DNA of 64,000 bases from CAVSJO01 sp963728445 (GTDB taxonomy: Bacteria > Gemmatimonadota > Gemmatimonadetes > Longimicrobiales > RSA9), in the NCBI GenBank assembly GCA_963728445.1, contig CAVSJO010000004.1, positions 186,001-250,000 on the forward strand, in the 5' to 3' direction. Made by a program: the position numbers and the translations under genes. The notes beneath the pieces are model-generated. The model did no database searches, was not told the origin of the DNA, and was given only the letters and a program-made list of their open reading frames with translations. This document shows positions 34,513-43,655 of this stretch, piece after piece; positions within the stretch are counted from its first letter, which is position 1; the number at the start of each line of letters is the position of its first letter.

Positions 34513-36222
34513 TTACCGGAACCGGGGGGCGCGGGAAAAGAGGCCGCCCTCCCGTGCGCAGTTGTCGCACGCCTCACAGCGGCGGGGAGCGTCTGCCCCG
34601 AAGTAGCGGAGGAGCTCGGCACGGCGGCACCGACGGGTGGCGACGTAGCGCAGCACGGCGAGCAGCCGCCGCACCTCGCGCCGGCGCGTCCCGGCAAGCT
34701 CACGCCAGCGAGCCGGTTTCGGCACGGAGGCTCGCGCGAAGCGAGCATGGGCCGGCGGTCGCCAGTCCAGCAGAGCGGATCTGCGGAGCCCGTCGAGGAG
34801 GGCGACGGCGGCTGCGCGAGAGCCTGCCGCCGACTCGAGCGCGCGCCACGATACGGCGCGGCCGTCCAGGAGCGCCGGACCGGCGGCGCGCAGGAGCGCG
34901 TCGAGAAAGGCGCGCTCCGGCTCGCGCCCGGCGCCGGCCAGTACCTCGCTCCGGCGAGCGTCCAGAGCGACGAGGCGGATCCATGGCTCGCCACGTCCTG
35001 AACACTGCCGGGCGGCGCCCCAGCGAACGAGGATGCGAAGGGCCGCCTCCGCCCGGGCGCGGCCGCCTGCCCCGCCCGTCCGGGCGACGATCTCCTCAAC
35101 GGTCCGGGGCTCCTCCCCCAGCGCGGACAGCGCGAGCCGGATTGCGGGCTCGGGCGGATAAGCCTGGTCGAGGAGGAAGCGGAGCACGCCCTCGTCCCCG
35201 GGGACGTGGAGGAGCACGCACTCGGAGGAGGCGCCGTCGCGGCCCGCACGTCCAGCCTCCTGATAGTACGCTTCGAGGGAGCCCGGCGGACCCTGGTGCA
35301 GCACGATCCGGACGTCGGGCTTGTCGATGCCCATGCCGAACGCGCTCGTGGCGACGATGACGGACGCGTCCCCGGCCGTGAACGCCTGCTGCAGGGCCGC
35401 CCGGCGATCGGACGCCAGGCCTGCGTGGTAGCCGGCGGCGCGGAGGCCCCTCAGCCGCAGGAGACCCGTCAGCGAGTCCACCGCCCGGCGCGTGGGGGCG
35501 TATACAATGGCGCTCCCCGGCACATCGCGGCCGGCGTAGGGGCGGAGCAGCCGGAGCATGCGGGCGTCACGGGCGGCGGCGTCCCGGCAGCGCTCCACGC
35601 GCCAGCGCAGGTTGGGCCGGTCGAATCCGCCGGTCAGCACGACCGGCGCTCGGAGTCGCAGGTGGCGCACCACGTCGGCGCGCACGGCGGGGGTGGCCGT
35701 CGCCGTGAGCGCCATCAGTGGACAGTCCACGAATTCCCGGAGCTCGCCGATGCGGAGGTACGCCGGCCGGAACGCGTCGCCCCACTGGCTCACGCAGTGG
35801 GCCTCGTCCACGACCAGCAGCGAAATGCGCCATCGCGCGAGGGCCTGACGGAAGGCCCGGCCCACCAGTCGCTCGGGGGCGACGTAGAGCAGGCGGATCG
35901 AGCCGTCGGCCGCCGCCCGCAGCGACGCCTCGCGGGCCGCCGCAGCGATGCCCGAATGCACGGCGGCGCCGGGGATCCCCCGCTTCCGGAGCCCGTCCAC
36001 CTGATCATCCATGAGGGAGACGAGGGGGCTCACGACGAGCGTGAGCCCGGGCAGCAGCAGGGCCGGAACCTGGTAGCAGACGCTCTTGCCCCCTCCCGTC
36101 GCCATGAGCACGAGGCTGTCCCGCCCTTCCAGTGCCGTCCGCACGGCGTCCGCCTGAACGCCGCGAAAGCCGTCGAAGCCGAACCGCTCCCGGAGGACGG
36201 CGAGAGGGTCGTGGATGTTCAT
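34513..36222 (-). CDS. RecQ-family ATP-dependent DNA helicase
   Basis: 569 aa. Superfamily 2 motifs: Walker A MATGGGKSV (40-48), DEAH at 139-142, ALTATATP, FDRPNLRW, and the conserved arginine segment YYQEAGRAGRDG. The zinc-binding cysteines normally found straight after the helicase core are instead at the extreme C-terminus (Cys532, Cys549, Cys552, Cys555 in CRRAELLRYFG...CEACDNC), after a ~150-residue Arg/Ala-rich winged-helix-like region. It unwinds DNA 3' to 5' in recombination repair. The domain order is unusual; it lacks a visible HRDC domain. Confidence 0.9.
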   Translation of the reverse strand: MNIHDPLAVLRERFGFDGFRGVQADAVRTALEGRDSLVLMATGGGKSVCYQVPALLLPGLTLVVSPLVSLMDDQVDGLRKRGIPGAAVHSGIAAAAREASLRAAADGSIRLLYVAPERLVGRAFRQALARWRISLLVVDEAHCVSQWGDAFRPAYLRIGELREFVDCPLMALTATATPAVRADVVRHLRLRAPVVLTGGFDRPNLRWRVERCRDAAARDARMLRLLRPYAGRDVPGSAIVYAPTRRAVDSLTGLLRLRGLRAAGYHAGLASDRRAALQQAFTAGDASVIVATSAFGMGIDKPDVRIVLHQGPPGSLEAYYQEAGRAGRDGASSECVLLHVPGDEGVLRFLLDQAYPPEPAIRLALSALGEEPRTVEEIVARTGGAGGRARAEAALRILVRWGAARQCSGRGEPWIRLVALDARRSEVLAGAGREPERAFLDALLRAAGPALLDGRAVSWRALESAAGSRAAAVALLDGLRRSALLDWRPPAHARFARASVPKPARWRELAGTRRREVRRLLAVLRYVATRRCRRAELLRYFGADAPRRCEACDNCAREGGLFSRAPRFR

Positions 36223-36282
36223 GCAGCAAAGAAGTGGGACTGCGGGGGCTTTGGAATGGCTGGGGGGGACGAACGGCGGGCG

Positions 36283-36389
36283 AGGTGCGGCGGGCGGGGT
36301 GAAGCGGGCGGGGTGCGGCGGGCGGCGGGGTGGGTACGGCGGGCGGGGTGCGGCGGGCGGGGTACGGCGGGCGGGGTGCGGCGGGGGCG
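36283..36389. repeat. 14-bp G-rich tandem repeat (GGGTGCGGCGGGCG)n
   Basis: Seven head-to-tail copies, six of them 14-bp units plus one 6-bp interruption: starts at 36283, 36297, 36311, 36332, 36346, 36360 and 36374, varying only at GTGCGG/GTACGG/GTGAAG. It lies in the 233-nt divergent gap between recQ and the SGNH-like gene. Regular GGG runs on one strand could form G-quadruplexes; effects on the flanking promoters are possible. Confidence 0.85.
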
Positions 36390-36455
36390 GGCGGGTTTTA
36401 CGCGGGAGGGGGTGGGGGCGTCCGTTGGGGCGGGTGGATCCACTACGGAGGTGTC

Positions 36456-37556
36456 ATGACACGATCGAGCGGGCAGGCGACGTCCCCGGCACTCCGATGC
36501 GCCGTGGTTCAGCGGGCGCCGCCGATACCGAATGTGCTGAATCGGGTGCTGACGTGCGTTCTGTGCGCGGCGACTGCGGCGTGCGCCTCTTCGCCGGCAG
36601 GGCCGGCGGCCGTGAGCGATGGCACGGATACGACAATGGTGGCGCTGACGGACCTTGGGGGCGGGACCTATCTCGGCTTCGAAGGCGGGCTGTATCCCGG
36701 TGGCCGCAACGAGCCGCCGGCGGACCACGAGCAGCGTGGCCTTGCGGCCGGCGCAGCGGTGCGCAGGCTCGACGTGCACGGCCGACCGTCGCCCACGGGC
36801 CACTACGTGCTCCTCTCGGTCGGGATGTCGAACACGACTCAGGAGTTCTGCTCGGCGGGGTCGCTGCCGCCCTGTGAGGCATGGTCCTTCGTCGGGCAGG
36901 CGGCTGCCGACCCGGCCGTGGATCACGCCGGCCTCGTGATCGTGAACGGTGCGAAAGGCGGGCAGGACGCCGTAACCTGGGACTCGCCCGACGACCCGAA
37001 CTACGACCGGGTCCGGGACCAGCAGCTCGAGCCGCTCGGGCTCTCCGAGTCCCAGGTCCAGATCGTCTGGATCAAGGAGGCGGACGCGCGCCCGGAGGCT
37101 TCCCTGCCGGACGCCGACGCAGACGCGTACCGGCTCCAGCGAACGCTCGGGGACGTCGTCAGGGCCGTGCGCGCCCGCTATCCGAACGTGCGCCAGATCT
37201 TCCTGTCGAGCCGCACGTATGGCGGGTACGCCACGACCGGGCTCAATCCCGAGCCGTTCGCCTACGAGAGCGGATTCGCCGTCAAATGGCTGATCGAGGA
37301 CCAGATCCGGCAGGCGAGGACGGGGGAGGAGGGCGTCGGCGGGGATCTCGACTACGGCCGTGCGGCGTGGCTCGGCTGGGGACCGTACCTGTGGGCGCCG
37401 GGTGCGGAAGGCCGCTCGGACGGGCTGGTCTGGCTGCGCGACGACTTCGTATCCGACGGCACCCATCCGTCACGATCCGGCGAGGAGAAGGTGGGGCGAG
37501 CGCTGCTGGAATTCTTCAAGGGTCCGCTGACCGCCGGATGGTTCCTGACGGGCTGA
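36456..37556 (+). CDS. SGNH/GDSL-hydrolase-like lipoprotein
   Basis: 366 aa. A lipoprotein signal ends in ATAAC (Cys43); the long N-terminus before it suggests the true start may be a few codons later. The mature part has the SGNH blocks in order: LLSVGMSNTTQEF (nucleophile Ser), VIVNGAKGGQ (block II/III Gly and Asn) and DGTHPSRSGEEK (Asp and His). The family hydrolyses esters of lipids or polysaccharides at the cell surface. GGAGG lies 5 nt before ATG 36456. Confidence in the family is moderate because the blocks were matched by eye. Confidence 0.65.
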   Translation: MTRSSGQATSPALRCAVVQRAPPIPNVLNRVLTCVLCAATAACASSPAGPAAVSDGTDTTMVALTDLGGGTYLGFEGGLYPGGRNEPPADHEQRGLAAGAAVRRLDVHGRPSPTGHYVLLSVGMSNTTQEFCSAGSLPPCEAWSFVGQAAADPAVDHAGLVIVNGAKGGQDAVTWDSPDDPNYDRVRDQQLEPLGLSESQVQIVWIKEADARPEASLPDADADAYRLQRTLGDVVRAVRARYPNVRQIFLSSRTYGGYATTGLNPEPFAYESGFAVKWLIEDQIRQARTGEEGVGGDLDYGRAAWLGWGPYLWAPGAEGRSDGLVWLRDDFVSDGTHPSRSGEEKVGRALLEFFKGPLTAGWFLTG

Positions 37557-37579
37557 CACCCTCCTCTTCGACGAGAGCG

Positions 37580-37801
37580 TCAGGGGGCGCCGCCGGGGTC
37601 TTCCTCCTCGTCCCGGCGCGGGCTCACGAAGCGCAGCAGCACGCCGACGGCGAGGATCACGATGGCGGCCAGAACGACGAGACGGTTCTCCATGGCCATG
37701 CCGACGACGCCGACCAGGGCGCCGAGGAAGAAGATGCCCATCTTCACCTCGAGCCAGGGGTCGGGGTCGCGGCGCTCGCGGTCGGGGCGGAAGACACCCA
37801 T
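37580..37801 (-). CDS. Small two-helix membrane protein, function unknown
   Basis: 73 aa. Two hydrophobic helices (about 22-36 and 40-57) are flanked by charged ends (RPDRERRDPDP at the start, RRDEEEDPGG at the end). The start ATG shares one base with the stop of the hydratase gene (TGATG), so it is the last gene of that operon. No family was recognised. Confidence 0.65.
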   Translation of the reverse strand: MGVFRPDRERRDPDPWLEVKMGIFFLGALVGVVGMAMENRLVVLAAIVILAVGVLLRFVSPRRDEEEDPGGAP

Positions 37802-38634
37802 CAGCCGGCGTCCCCGGCAGGCTCGTCGGTGCCGGCGCCGGACCGTCGCTGTCCGGACGCACGTTCGGCGGAGCGGTCGAGGAAGGCCCGCACGCCGGCC
37901 TTCGCATCGGCGGAGAGGCGGGCGAGGGCGTTGACCTCGGCGCCGCGGGCGATGGCCTCCTCGAACGAGAGGCCGTCCATCCCGTACAGGAGCCGCTTCG
38001 AGAGGCGCAGCGCGGACGGCGAGCGGGCGGCGAGCCGGCGGACGTAGGCGGCGACGTCGCCCTCGAACGCGTCCGCGGGGAACACCCGATTGACCAGGCC
38101 GAGACGGCGGGCTTCCTCCGCGTCGATCTCGTCCCCGCGGGCGACCAGCTCGAAGGCGACCTTTTCGCCGACGGAGCGGCGCAGCAGCGCCATGACCATG
38201 GCGGGGACGAAGCCGATGCGGACCTCGGGATAGCCGAACCGCGCGTCGTCGCGGGCGAGCACGATGTCGCAGGCGGTGGCGAGTCCGGCGCCTCCGGCGA
38301 CGGCGTGCCCGTGCACGGCCCCGACGACGGGCTTGCCGATGCGACGCATCAGGACGAGGAGAGCGCCGAGGCCCTCCGCGTCCCGGAGGTTGTCCATCGG
38401 GCTGGCGCTGGCGGCGATGCGCTCCATCTGGGCGAGGTCGGCGCCGGCGCAGAAGTCGGGGCCGGCGCCGCGCAGCAGGATGACGCGGACCGCATCGTCG
38501 GCCTCGGCGGCGCGGACGGCGTCCGTGAGCTCCTGCACGGTGACGTCGTCGAGGGCGTTGCGCTTCGCCGGGCGGTTCAGCTCGAGGGTGGCGACGGCGC
38601 CGTCGACCGAATGGCGGATGCGCTGGTACGTCAC
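37801..38634 (-). CDS. Enoyl-CoA hydratase family protein, methylglutaconyl-CoA-hydratase-like
   Basis: 277 aa crotonase. The first catalytic position is not Glu (AGGAGLATACDIVLA) while the second, in FGYPEVRIGFVPAM, is. The GGAGL...EVRxGxVPA pattern is that of methylglutaconyl-CoA hydratases (LiuC/AtuE group). It probably acts in leucine or acyclic-terpene breakdown. Coupled by ATGA to the AtuA small protein upstream; the C-terminal 25 residues are a disordered tail. Assignment of the exact substrate is inference from the pattern and the neighbours. Confidence 0.82.
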   Translation of the reverse strand: MTYQRIRHSVDGAVATLELNRPAKRNALDDVTVQELTDAVRAAEADDAVRVILLRGAGPDFCAGADLAQMERIAASASPMDNLRDAEGLGALLVLMRRIGKPVVGAVHGHAVAGGAGLATACDIVLARDDARFGYPEVRIGFVPAMVMALLRRSVGEKVAFELVARGDEIDAEEARRLGLVNRVFPADAFEGDVAAYVRRLAARSPSALRLSKRLLYGMDGLSFEEAIARGAEVNALARLSADAKAGVRAFLDRSAERASGQRRSGAGTDEPAGDAG

Positions 38635-39062
38635 AGCGCTTCCTCGGGCTTCGCGGCAGCGGACGACGTCGCGCCTGCGGCGTTCGCCGCGGCGTCTGAG
38701 GCGGCGCGCACGGTCGCCCGGGCGTCGAGCGCGCGGCGCGCGACGTCGTCCGGCACGTCCAGCTCCATGCGCAGGAGTGCCGTCGAGAACGTCTTGCCCT
38801 GGGCGTCGGTCATGAGCGAGACGGTGCCACCGCCGTCCAGGGCACCGTGGAGCAGGAAGTTCAGGGCGTTCAGGTTCGGCAGCTCGAAGCGCCGGACCTC
38901 TCCCTTCACGAGGTCGCCGAAGTGCGCCTTCACCCGCTCGGCCGTGACCTGCCGGACGAGGATCGGGTAGTCGGCGGGGTCGCGGGCGATGACGCCGACG
39001 TTGGCCGTGTCCCCCTTGTCGCCGGAGCGGGCGTGGGCGAGGTCGTAGAGAAGAACCTTCAT
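38631..39062 (-). CDS. AtuA-associated small protein
   Basis: 143 aa. The N-terminal ~105 residues (LYDLAHARSGDKGDTANVGVIA, cut to its core ARSGDKGDTANVG) match the small domain that follows AtuA-family proteins and is sometimes fused to them. The C-terminus is an Ala-rich tail. Coupled by ATGA on both sides to the AtuA-family gene and the hydratase. Biochemical role unknown; genetic context in other bacteria is acyclic terpene and leucine degradation. Confidence 0.75.
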   Translation of the reverse strand: MKVLLYDLAHARSGDKGDTANVGVIARDPADYPILVRQVTAERVKAHFGDLVKGEVRRFELPNLNALNFLLHGALDGGGTVSLMTDAQGKTFSTALLRMELDVPDDVARRALDARATVRAASDAAANAAGATSSAAAKPEEAL

Positions 39063-40438
39063 GCGTCGACGACCTCCACCCGGAGGTGCGGTTCGATGGC
39101 GCGCCGATCGATCAGCGCCGGCCAGTAGGCGACGACGTCCTGGACGCGCGGGCGGCCGCCGGCGAAGCCGGTCACGGACGGTGGACCGGTGAGGACGAGG
39201 GGTGCGAGCTCACGGGTGAAGCGCTCCACGGGGGCGCGCTCGGCGGCGCGAACGGCGAAGCGCAGCTCGACTTCGGGCAGGTCCGGGGCCGGCGGCCCTG
39301 CCAGATGGCCGTGGGTGGCGTTCCAGCCGACGAACTCGGTGCGGACCTCGTCGAAGCGGAGCCCCAGGCGCTCGAGGCGCCGGCGCAGCACGCGGTCGGC
39401 GGCCTGCGCCTTGGCGACGGCGTCGGGCCAGGCGTACACCAGGGTGCCGACGGCCTTGTAGCCGGCGGAGTAGGAGATCGAGACCTTCAGCCGGTCGGTG
39501 CGGGGCCGACCGCGAACGCCGGAGACGCGGACGCGGTTCTCGCCGTCCTGCTCCAGACGGATGGTCGTGAAGTCGGCCACGGCGTCGGGCGTGATGTACT
39601 CGTGGGGGTCGCCCATCTCGTAGACGAGCTGCTCGGTGATCGTCCGCACGTCGATACGGCCGCCGGTGCCGTCGTGCTTGGTGACGACGAAGGTGCCGTC
39701 GGCGGTCGCCTCGACGATCGGGAAGCCGACGTCGGCGAGGTCGGGGATGGTGTCCCAGTCGGCCAGCGTGTTGCCGCCGCTCGCCTGGGCGCCGCACTCG
39801 TTGATGTGGCCGGCGACGATTCCGGCGGCGATGCGGTCCCAGTCGTCGGCCGCCCAGCCGAACGCCTGCATCATGGGCCCGTAGGTCAGCGCGGTGTCCG
39901 TGGACCGGCCGGTCACGACGATGCTCGCGCCCTGGTCGAGGGCTTCGACGATGGGCGCTGCGCCGATGTACGCGTTCGCGCTCTGCACCCGGTCCAGGAC
40001 CGACTCCAGCGCCTCGCCTGTCTCCATGTTCGCCAGAGGGTGGCCCGAGCGGATGAGCTCGTCGAGGCGTGGGAGGATGTCGTCCCCGTGGACCGCGCCG
40101 ATCTTCACCCTGCCGGACACGCCCGCGGCCGCGGCGGCCTCGACGAGTGCGTCGCGGCAGGCGGGCAGATTGACGCCGCCGGCGTTCGAGACGACGCGAA
40201 TGCCCTTCTCGACGCAGTCCGGCAGGATCTCCTGGACGATCGGCACGAAGTCCCTGGCGTAGCCCTGGGACGGATCCCGCGAACGCTGCTTCTGCAGGAT
40301 CGACATCGTGACCTCGGCCAGATAGTCGAGCATCAGGACGTCGATGGGGCCGCGCCGCACCTGGTCGACAGGGGCGGTCTGCAGATCGCCCCAGAAGCCC
40401 TGGCCGGAGGCGATGCGGAGACGCTCGGTTTTCGGCAT
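39059..40438 (-). CDS. AtuA-family protein (acyclic terpene utilisation, DUF1446)
   Basis: 459 aa. It has the DUF1446 landmarks: IASGQGFWGD near the N-terminus, DVLMLDYLAEVTMSIL, VVSNAGGVNLPACRDAL, and VVTGRSTDTALTYGPM. The family occurs in clusters for citronellol/geraniol and leucine catabolism and is of unsolved biochemistry. It opens the three-gene operon with the small AtuA domain and a methylglutaconyl-type hydratase; the carboxyltransferase and mutase genes lie 4-6 kb further along the same strand. The family call is secure. Confidence 0.87.
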   Translation of the reverse strand: MPKTERLRIASGQGFWGDLQTAPVDQVRRGPIDVLMLDYLAEVTMSILQKQRSRDPSQGYARDFVPIVQEILPDCVEKGIRVVSNAGGVNLPACRDALVEAAAAAGVSGRVKIGAVHGDDILPRLDELIRSGHPLANMETGEALESVLDRVQSANAYIGAAPIVEALDQGASIVVTGRSTDTALTYGPMMQAFGWAADDWDRIAAGIVAGHINECGAQASGGNTLADWDTIPDLADVGFPIVEATADGTFVVTKHDGTGGRIDVRTITEQLVYEMGDPHEYITPDAVADFTTIRLEQDGENRVRVSGVRGRPRTDRLKVSISYSAGYKAVGTLVYAWPDAVAKAQAADRVLRRRLERLGLRFDEVRTEFVGWNATHGHLAGPPAPDLPEVELRFAVRAAERAPVERFTRELAPLVLTGPPSVTGFAGGRPRVQDVVAYWPALIDRRAIEPHLRVEVVDA

Positions 40439-40503
40439 GCGGCGGCCGGGTGCGAGGTTCGGTCGTCGTGTTCTCGGTCCGGGTCAAGATAGGCGGCGGG
40501 AGT

Positions 40504-40547
40504 GCGGAAACAAAGCGGCGGGGCGGCGGAAACAAGGCGGCGGGGCG
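40504..40547. repeat. 22-bp direct repeat, two copies
   Basis: GCGGAAACAAAGCGGCGGGG and its continuation CG at 40504-40525 are followed directly by a second copy at 40526-40547 that differs by one base. The pair lies in the 205-nt divergent gap between the AtuA-family gene and the VPS10 protein gene, where a regulator could bind. Confidence 0.8.
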
Positions 40548-40643
40548 GCCGGTCGCAGTCGAGCCGCAAGCGGCGACGCCGTCTGGCTCACGTGCACCGG
40601 GGTCTCTACATTCCCGGCCTCCACCCTCACACGGAGGCTCCCC

Positions 40644-43600
40644 GTGCGCCGTTCGCACCGCATCGCTCTCCGGGCCGTCGCCCGGCTCGTCGCCGCGTCC
40701 TCCCTCGTCGCCGCAACCGCGCTCCCGGTCCTCGCGCCGCCTGCCGCGCACGCGCAGCAGGCGGCCGGCGGCGGGGCAGCGGATCGTGCCCCGCAGGTCG
40801 ATCCGAGGACCTACGCCGACATGCGCTGGCGCATGATCGGGCCGTTCCGCGGAGGCCGGACCGTCGCGGCGGTTGGCGTGCCGCAGGAGCGCGGCGTCTT
40901 CTACATCGGCGTCACCGACGGCGGCGTGTGGAAGACCACGGACTACGGGCGCACGTGGAACCCGATCTTCGACGACCAGCCGACGGGCTCCGTCGGAGCG
41001 ATTGCCGTGGCGCCTTCGGACCCGAAGCGCATCTACGTGGGCAGCGGCGAGGGGCTTCAGCGGCCGGACCTGTCGACGGGGGATGGGATCTACCGATCCG
41101 ACGACGGCGGGAAGACGTGGACCCATCTGGGCCTTCGGGATGGCCAGCAGATCCCGATGATCACGGTGGACCCGCGGGATCCGGACCGGCTGTACGTCGC
41201 CGTGCTGGGTCATCCCTACGGTCCGAATGAAGAGCGCGGCATCTTCCGGTCGACGGACGGCGGCAAGACGTTCCGGAAGGTGTTGTACCGGGACGCGGAC
41301 ACGGGCGGCATGGACGTGCAGATCGACCCGTTCGACCCGAACACCGTGTACGCAGTGCTGTGGTCGGCCCGACAGGCGCCGTGGGAGCTGGCAGGCGGCT
41401 CGTGGACGCTGTCGGAGCGGAACGGGCTCTTCAAATCGACCGACGGCGGCACGACGTGGGCGAAGGTCGGCTCCGGGCTGCCGGGCGCGCCGGACCACCT
41501 GGGGCGCATCGGCATCGCCGTCGCGCCGTCCGCACGCGGGATCCTGTACGCCGTGGTCGGCGACGACGACAAAGCGGGGCTCTACCGCAGCGACGACGGG
41601 GCGGCGTCCTGGTCCCTGGTGAACACGGATCCCCGCATCTCCGGGCGCGACGGCGACTTCAACGAGGTGCGCGTCGACCCGAAGGACGAGAACACGGTCT
41701 ACGTCGCGAACGTCGTGACGTGGAAGTCGACGGACGGTGGCAGGACGTTCACGGGGCTGAGGGGCGCGCCGGGCGGGGATGACTACCACCGCCTGTGGAT
41801 CGACCCGAACGACCCGGATGTGATCCTGAACGCCGCCGACCAGGGCGCGGTGATCACGGTGAACGGCGGCGAGACGTGGAGCTCGTGGTACAACCAGCCG
41901 ACGGCGCAGTTCTACCACGTGAGCACGGACGACGCCTTCCCGTACCGGGTCTGCGGCGGTCAGCAGGAGAGCGGCTCCGCGTGCGTTGCGAGCCGGAGCG
42001 ACGACGGCGCGATCACGTTCCGGGACTGGCATCCGGTGGCCGTCGAGGAGTACGGCTACGTCGCGCCGGATCCCCTGGACCCGGACGTCGTCTACGGCGG
42101 GAAGGTGACGCGCTACGACCGCCGGACCGGGCAGGTGCGGGACGTTGGGCCGTCGCCCGATCCGTCGATCCCGTACCGCGTGGTGCGCACGCAGCCGCTG
42201 GTCTTCTCCCCGACCGACCCGCACACGCTCTACTTCGCGTCGAACACGCTCTGGAAGACCCGGGACGGCGGGCTGCACTGGGACCGGATCAGCCCGGACC
42301 TGACGCGGGAGCGGCCCGCGGTGCCCTCCGTGCTGGGCGCGTTCGCGCGCCTCGACCCCGAAAAGGGCGCCCACCGCGGTGTGATCTATACCATCGCGCC
42401 GTCGCCCGTGAAGGACGGGCTGATCTGGGTCGGCACGGACGACGGGCTGATCCACGTGACCCACGACGGCGGAGGGCACTGGACGGACGTGACGCCGCCC
42501 GCGCTGAAGAGCAGGCCGTGGGCGAAGATCTCGATCATGGACGCGTCGCACTCGGACACCCTGGAGGCGTACGCGGCCGTGAACACGTTCCACCTCGACG
42601 ACCTTCGGCCCCACGTCTTCCGGACGCGGGACGGCGGAAAGACGTGGACGGAGATCGTCCGCGGGCTCCCCGTCGGCTCCGACATCAATACCGTGAAGGA
42701 GGACCCGGAGCGAAAGGGGCTGCTGTTCGCCGGCAGCGAGACGAACGTGTGGGTCAGCTTCGACGACGGCGAGGCCTGGCAGTCGCTGCGGCTGAACATG
42801 CCGGCGACGTCGATCCGGGACCTCGTCGTGAAGGACGCGGATCTCGTCGTCGGCACGCACGGGCGCGGCTTCTGGATCCTGGACGACATCTCGCCCCTGC
42901 GTCAGGCGACGCCGGCGCTGGCATCGGAGCCGGCGCACCTCTTCCGTCCCGCGAACGCCGTGCGCTTCCGCTGGGACAAGTGGCCGGACACTCCACTGCC
43001 GGCGGACGAGCCGATGGGACAGAACCCGCCCGACGGCGTGATCGTCGACTACTGGCTCGGGGCTGCGGCGCCCGGGCCGGTCACGCTGGAGGTCGTCGAC
43101 GGCTCCGGGCGCACGGTGCGACGGTACGCGAGCGACGACGTCCCGGTGCCGCCACCGGCGGACCGCAACATCCCGGACTACTGGATCCGGCCGGCGCCGT
43201 CGCTCTCGACGGCGGCCGGCATGCACCGGTTCGTGTGGGACGGCCGGTGGACGCCCCCCGTCGTCGCAGACCACGGCTACCCCATCTCGGCGGTGCCCCA
43301 CGACACGCCCCTCGAGCCGCGGGGGCCGTGGGTCGTGCCGGGCACGTACACCCTGCGCCTGACGGTGGGAGGAAAGACCTACTCGCAGCCGGTGAGCGTG
43401 TCGATGGACCCGCGCGTGTCCGTTCCCGCCGCCGACCTCCAGGCACAGCTCGACCTGGAGCTGAAGCTGGTCGACGGGATGACGCGGGCGACGCGGGCGG
43501 CGACGACGACGACGGACGCCGCCGAGGCGCGGCGGCTGCGCGGCCTCGCGCGGCGCATGCAGTTCCTCTACCGGTCCATCGAGCAGACGGACGCCGCGCC

Positions 43601-43655
43601 CACGCCGGTGCAGGCGGACGCGGCGGCGGCGCTGCTGAAGGCGGCGGGAGGGTGA
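40644..43655 (+). CDS. Secreted VPS10/sortilin-repeat glycosyl-hydrolase-like protein
   Basis: 1003 aa from a GTG start with GGAGG 7 nt upstream. A signal peptide (hydrophobic LVAASSLVAATALPVLA, cleavage near AHAQQ) is followed by a beta-propeller made of BNR/Asp-box repeats: DGGVWKTTDYGRTW, DDGGKTWTHL, DGGKTFRKV, DGGTTWAKV, DGGRTFTGL, GGETWSSW, DGGLHWDRI and RDGGKTWTEI. The C-terminal ~130 residues form a separate beta-sandwich and a helix. Such proteins are abundant in Gemmatimonadota and Acidobacteriota and are often labelled glycosyl hydrolases, but catalytic residues are not evident. Confidence 0.85.
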   Translation: MRRSHRIALRAVARLVAASSLVAATALPVLAPPAAHAQQAAGGGAADRAPQVDPRTYADMRWRMIGPFRGGRTVAAVGVPQERGVFYIGVTDGGVWKTTDYGRTWNPIFDDQPTGSVGAIAVAPSDPKRIYVGSGEGLQRPDLSTGDGIYRSDDGGKTWTHLGLRDGQQIPMITVDPRDPDRLYVAVLGHPYGPNEERGIFRSTDGGKTFRKVLYRDADTGGMDVQIDPFDPNTVYAVLWSARQAPWELAGGSWTLSERNGLFKSTDGGTTWAKVGSGLPGAPDHLGRIGIAVAPSARGILYAVVGDDDKAGLYRSDDGAASWSLVNTDPRISGRDGDFNEVRVDPKDENTVYVANVVTWKSTDGGRTFTGLRGAPGGDDYHRLWIDPNDPDVILNAADQGAVITVNGGETWSSWYNQPTAQFYHVSTDDAFPYRVCGGQQESGSACVASRSDDGAITFRDWHPVAVEEYGYVAPDPLDPDVVYGGKVTRYDRRTGQVRDVGPSPDPSIPYRVVRTQPLVFSPTDPHTLYFASNTLWKTRDGGLHWDRISPDLTRERPAVPSVLGAFARLDPEKGAHRGVIYTIAPSPVKDGLIWVGTDDGLIHVTHDGGGHWTDVTPPALKSRPWAKISIMDASHSDTLEAYAAVNTFHLDDLRPHVFRTRDGGKTWTEIVRGLPVGSDINTVKEDPERKGLLFAGSETNVWVSFDDGEAWQSLRLNMPATSIRDLVVKDADLVVGTHGRGFWILDDISPLRQATPALASEPAHLFRPANAVRFRWDKWPDTPLPADEPMGQNPPDGVIVDYWLGAAAPGPVTLEVVDGSGRTVRRYASDDVPVPPPADRNIPDYWIRPAPSLSTAAGMHRFVWDGRWTPPVVADHGYPISAVPHDTPLEPRGPWVVPGTYTLRLTVGGKTYSQPVSVSMDPRVSVPAADLQAQLDLELKLVDGMTRATRAATTTTDAAEARRLRGLARRMQFLYRSIEQTDAAPTPVQADAAAALLKAAGG

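Noticed and set aside
36283..36389. A possible CRISPR array
   Set aside because: Units are head-to-tail 14-bp repeats with no spacers and no cas genes nearby.
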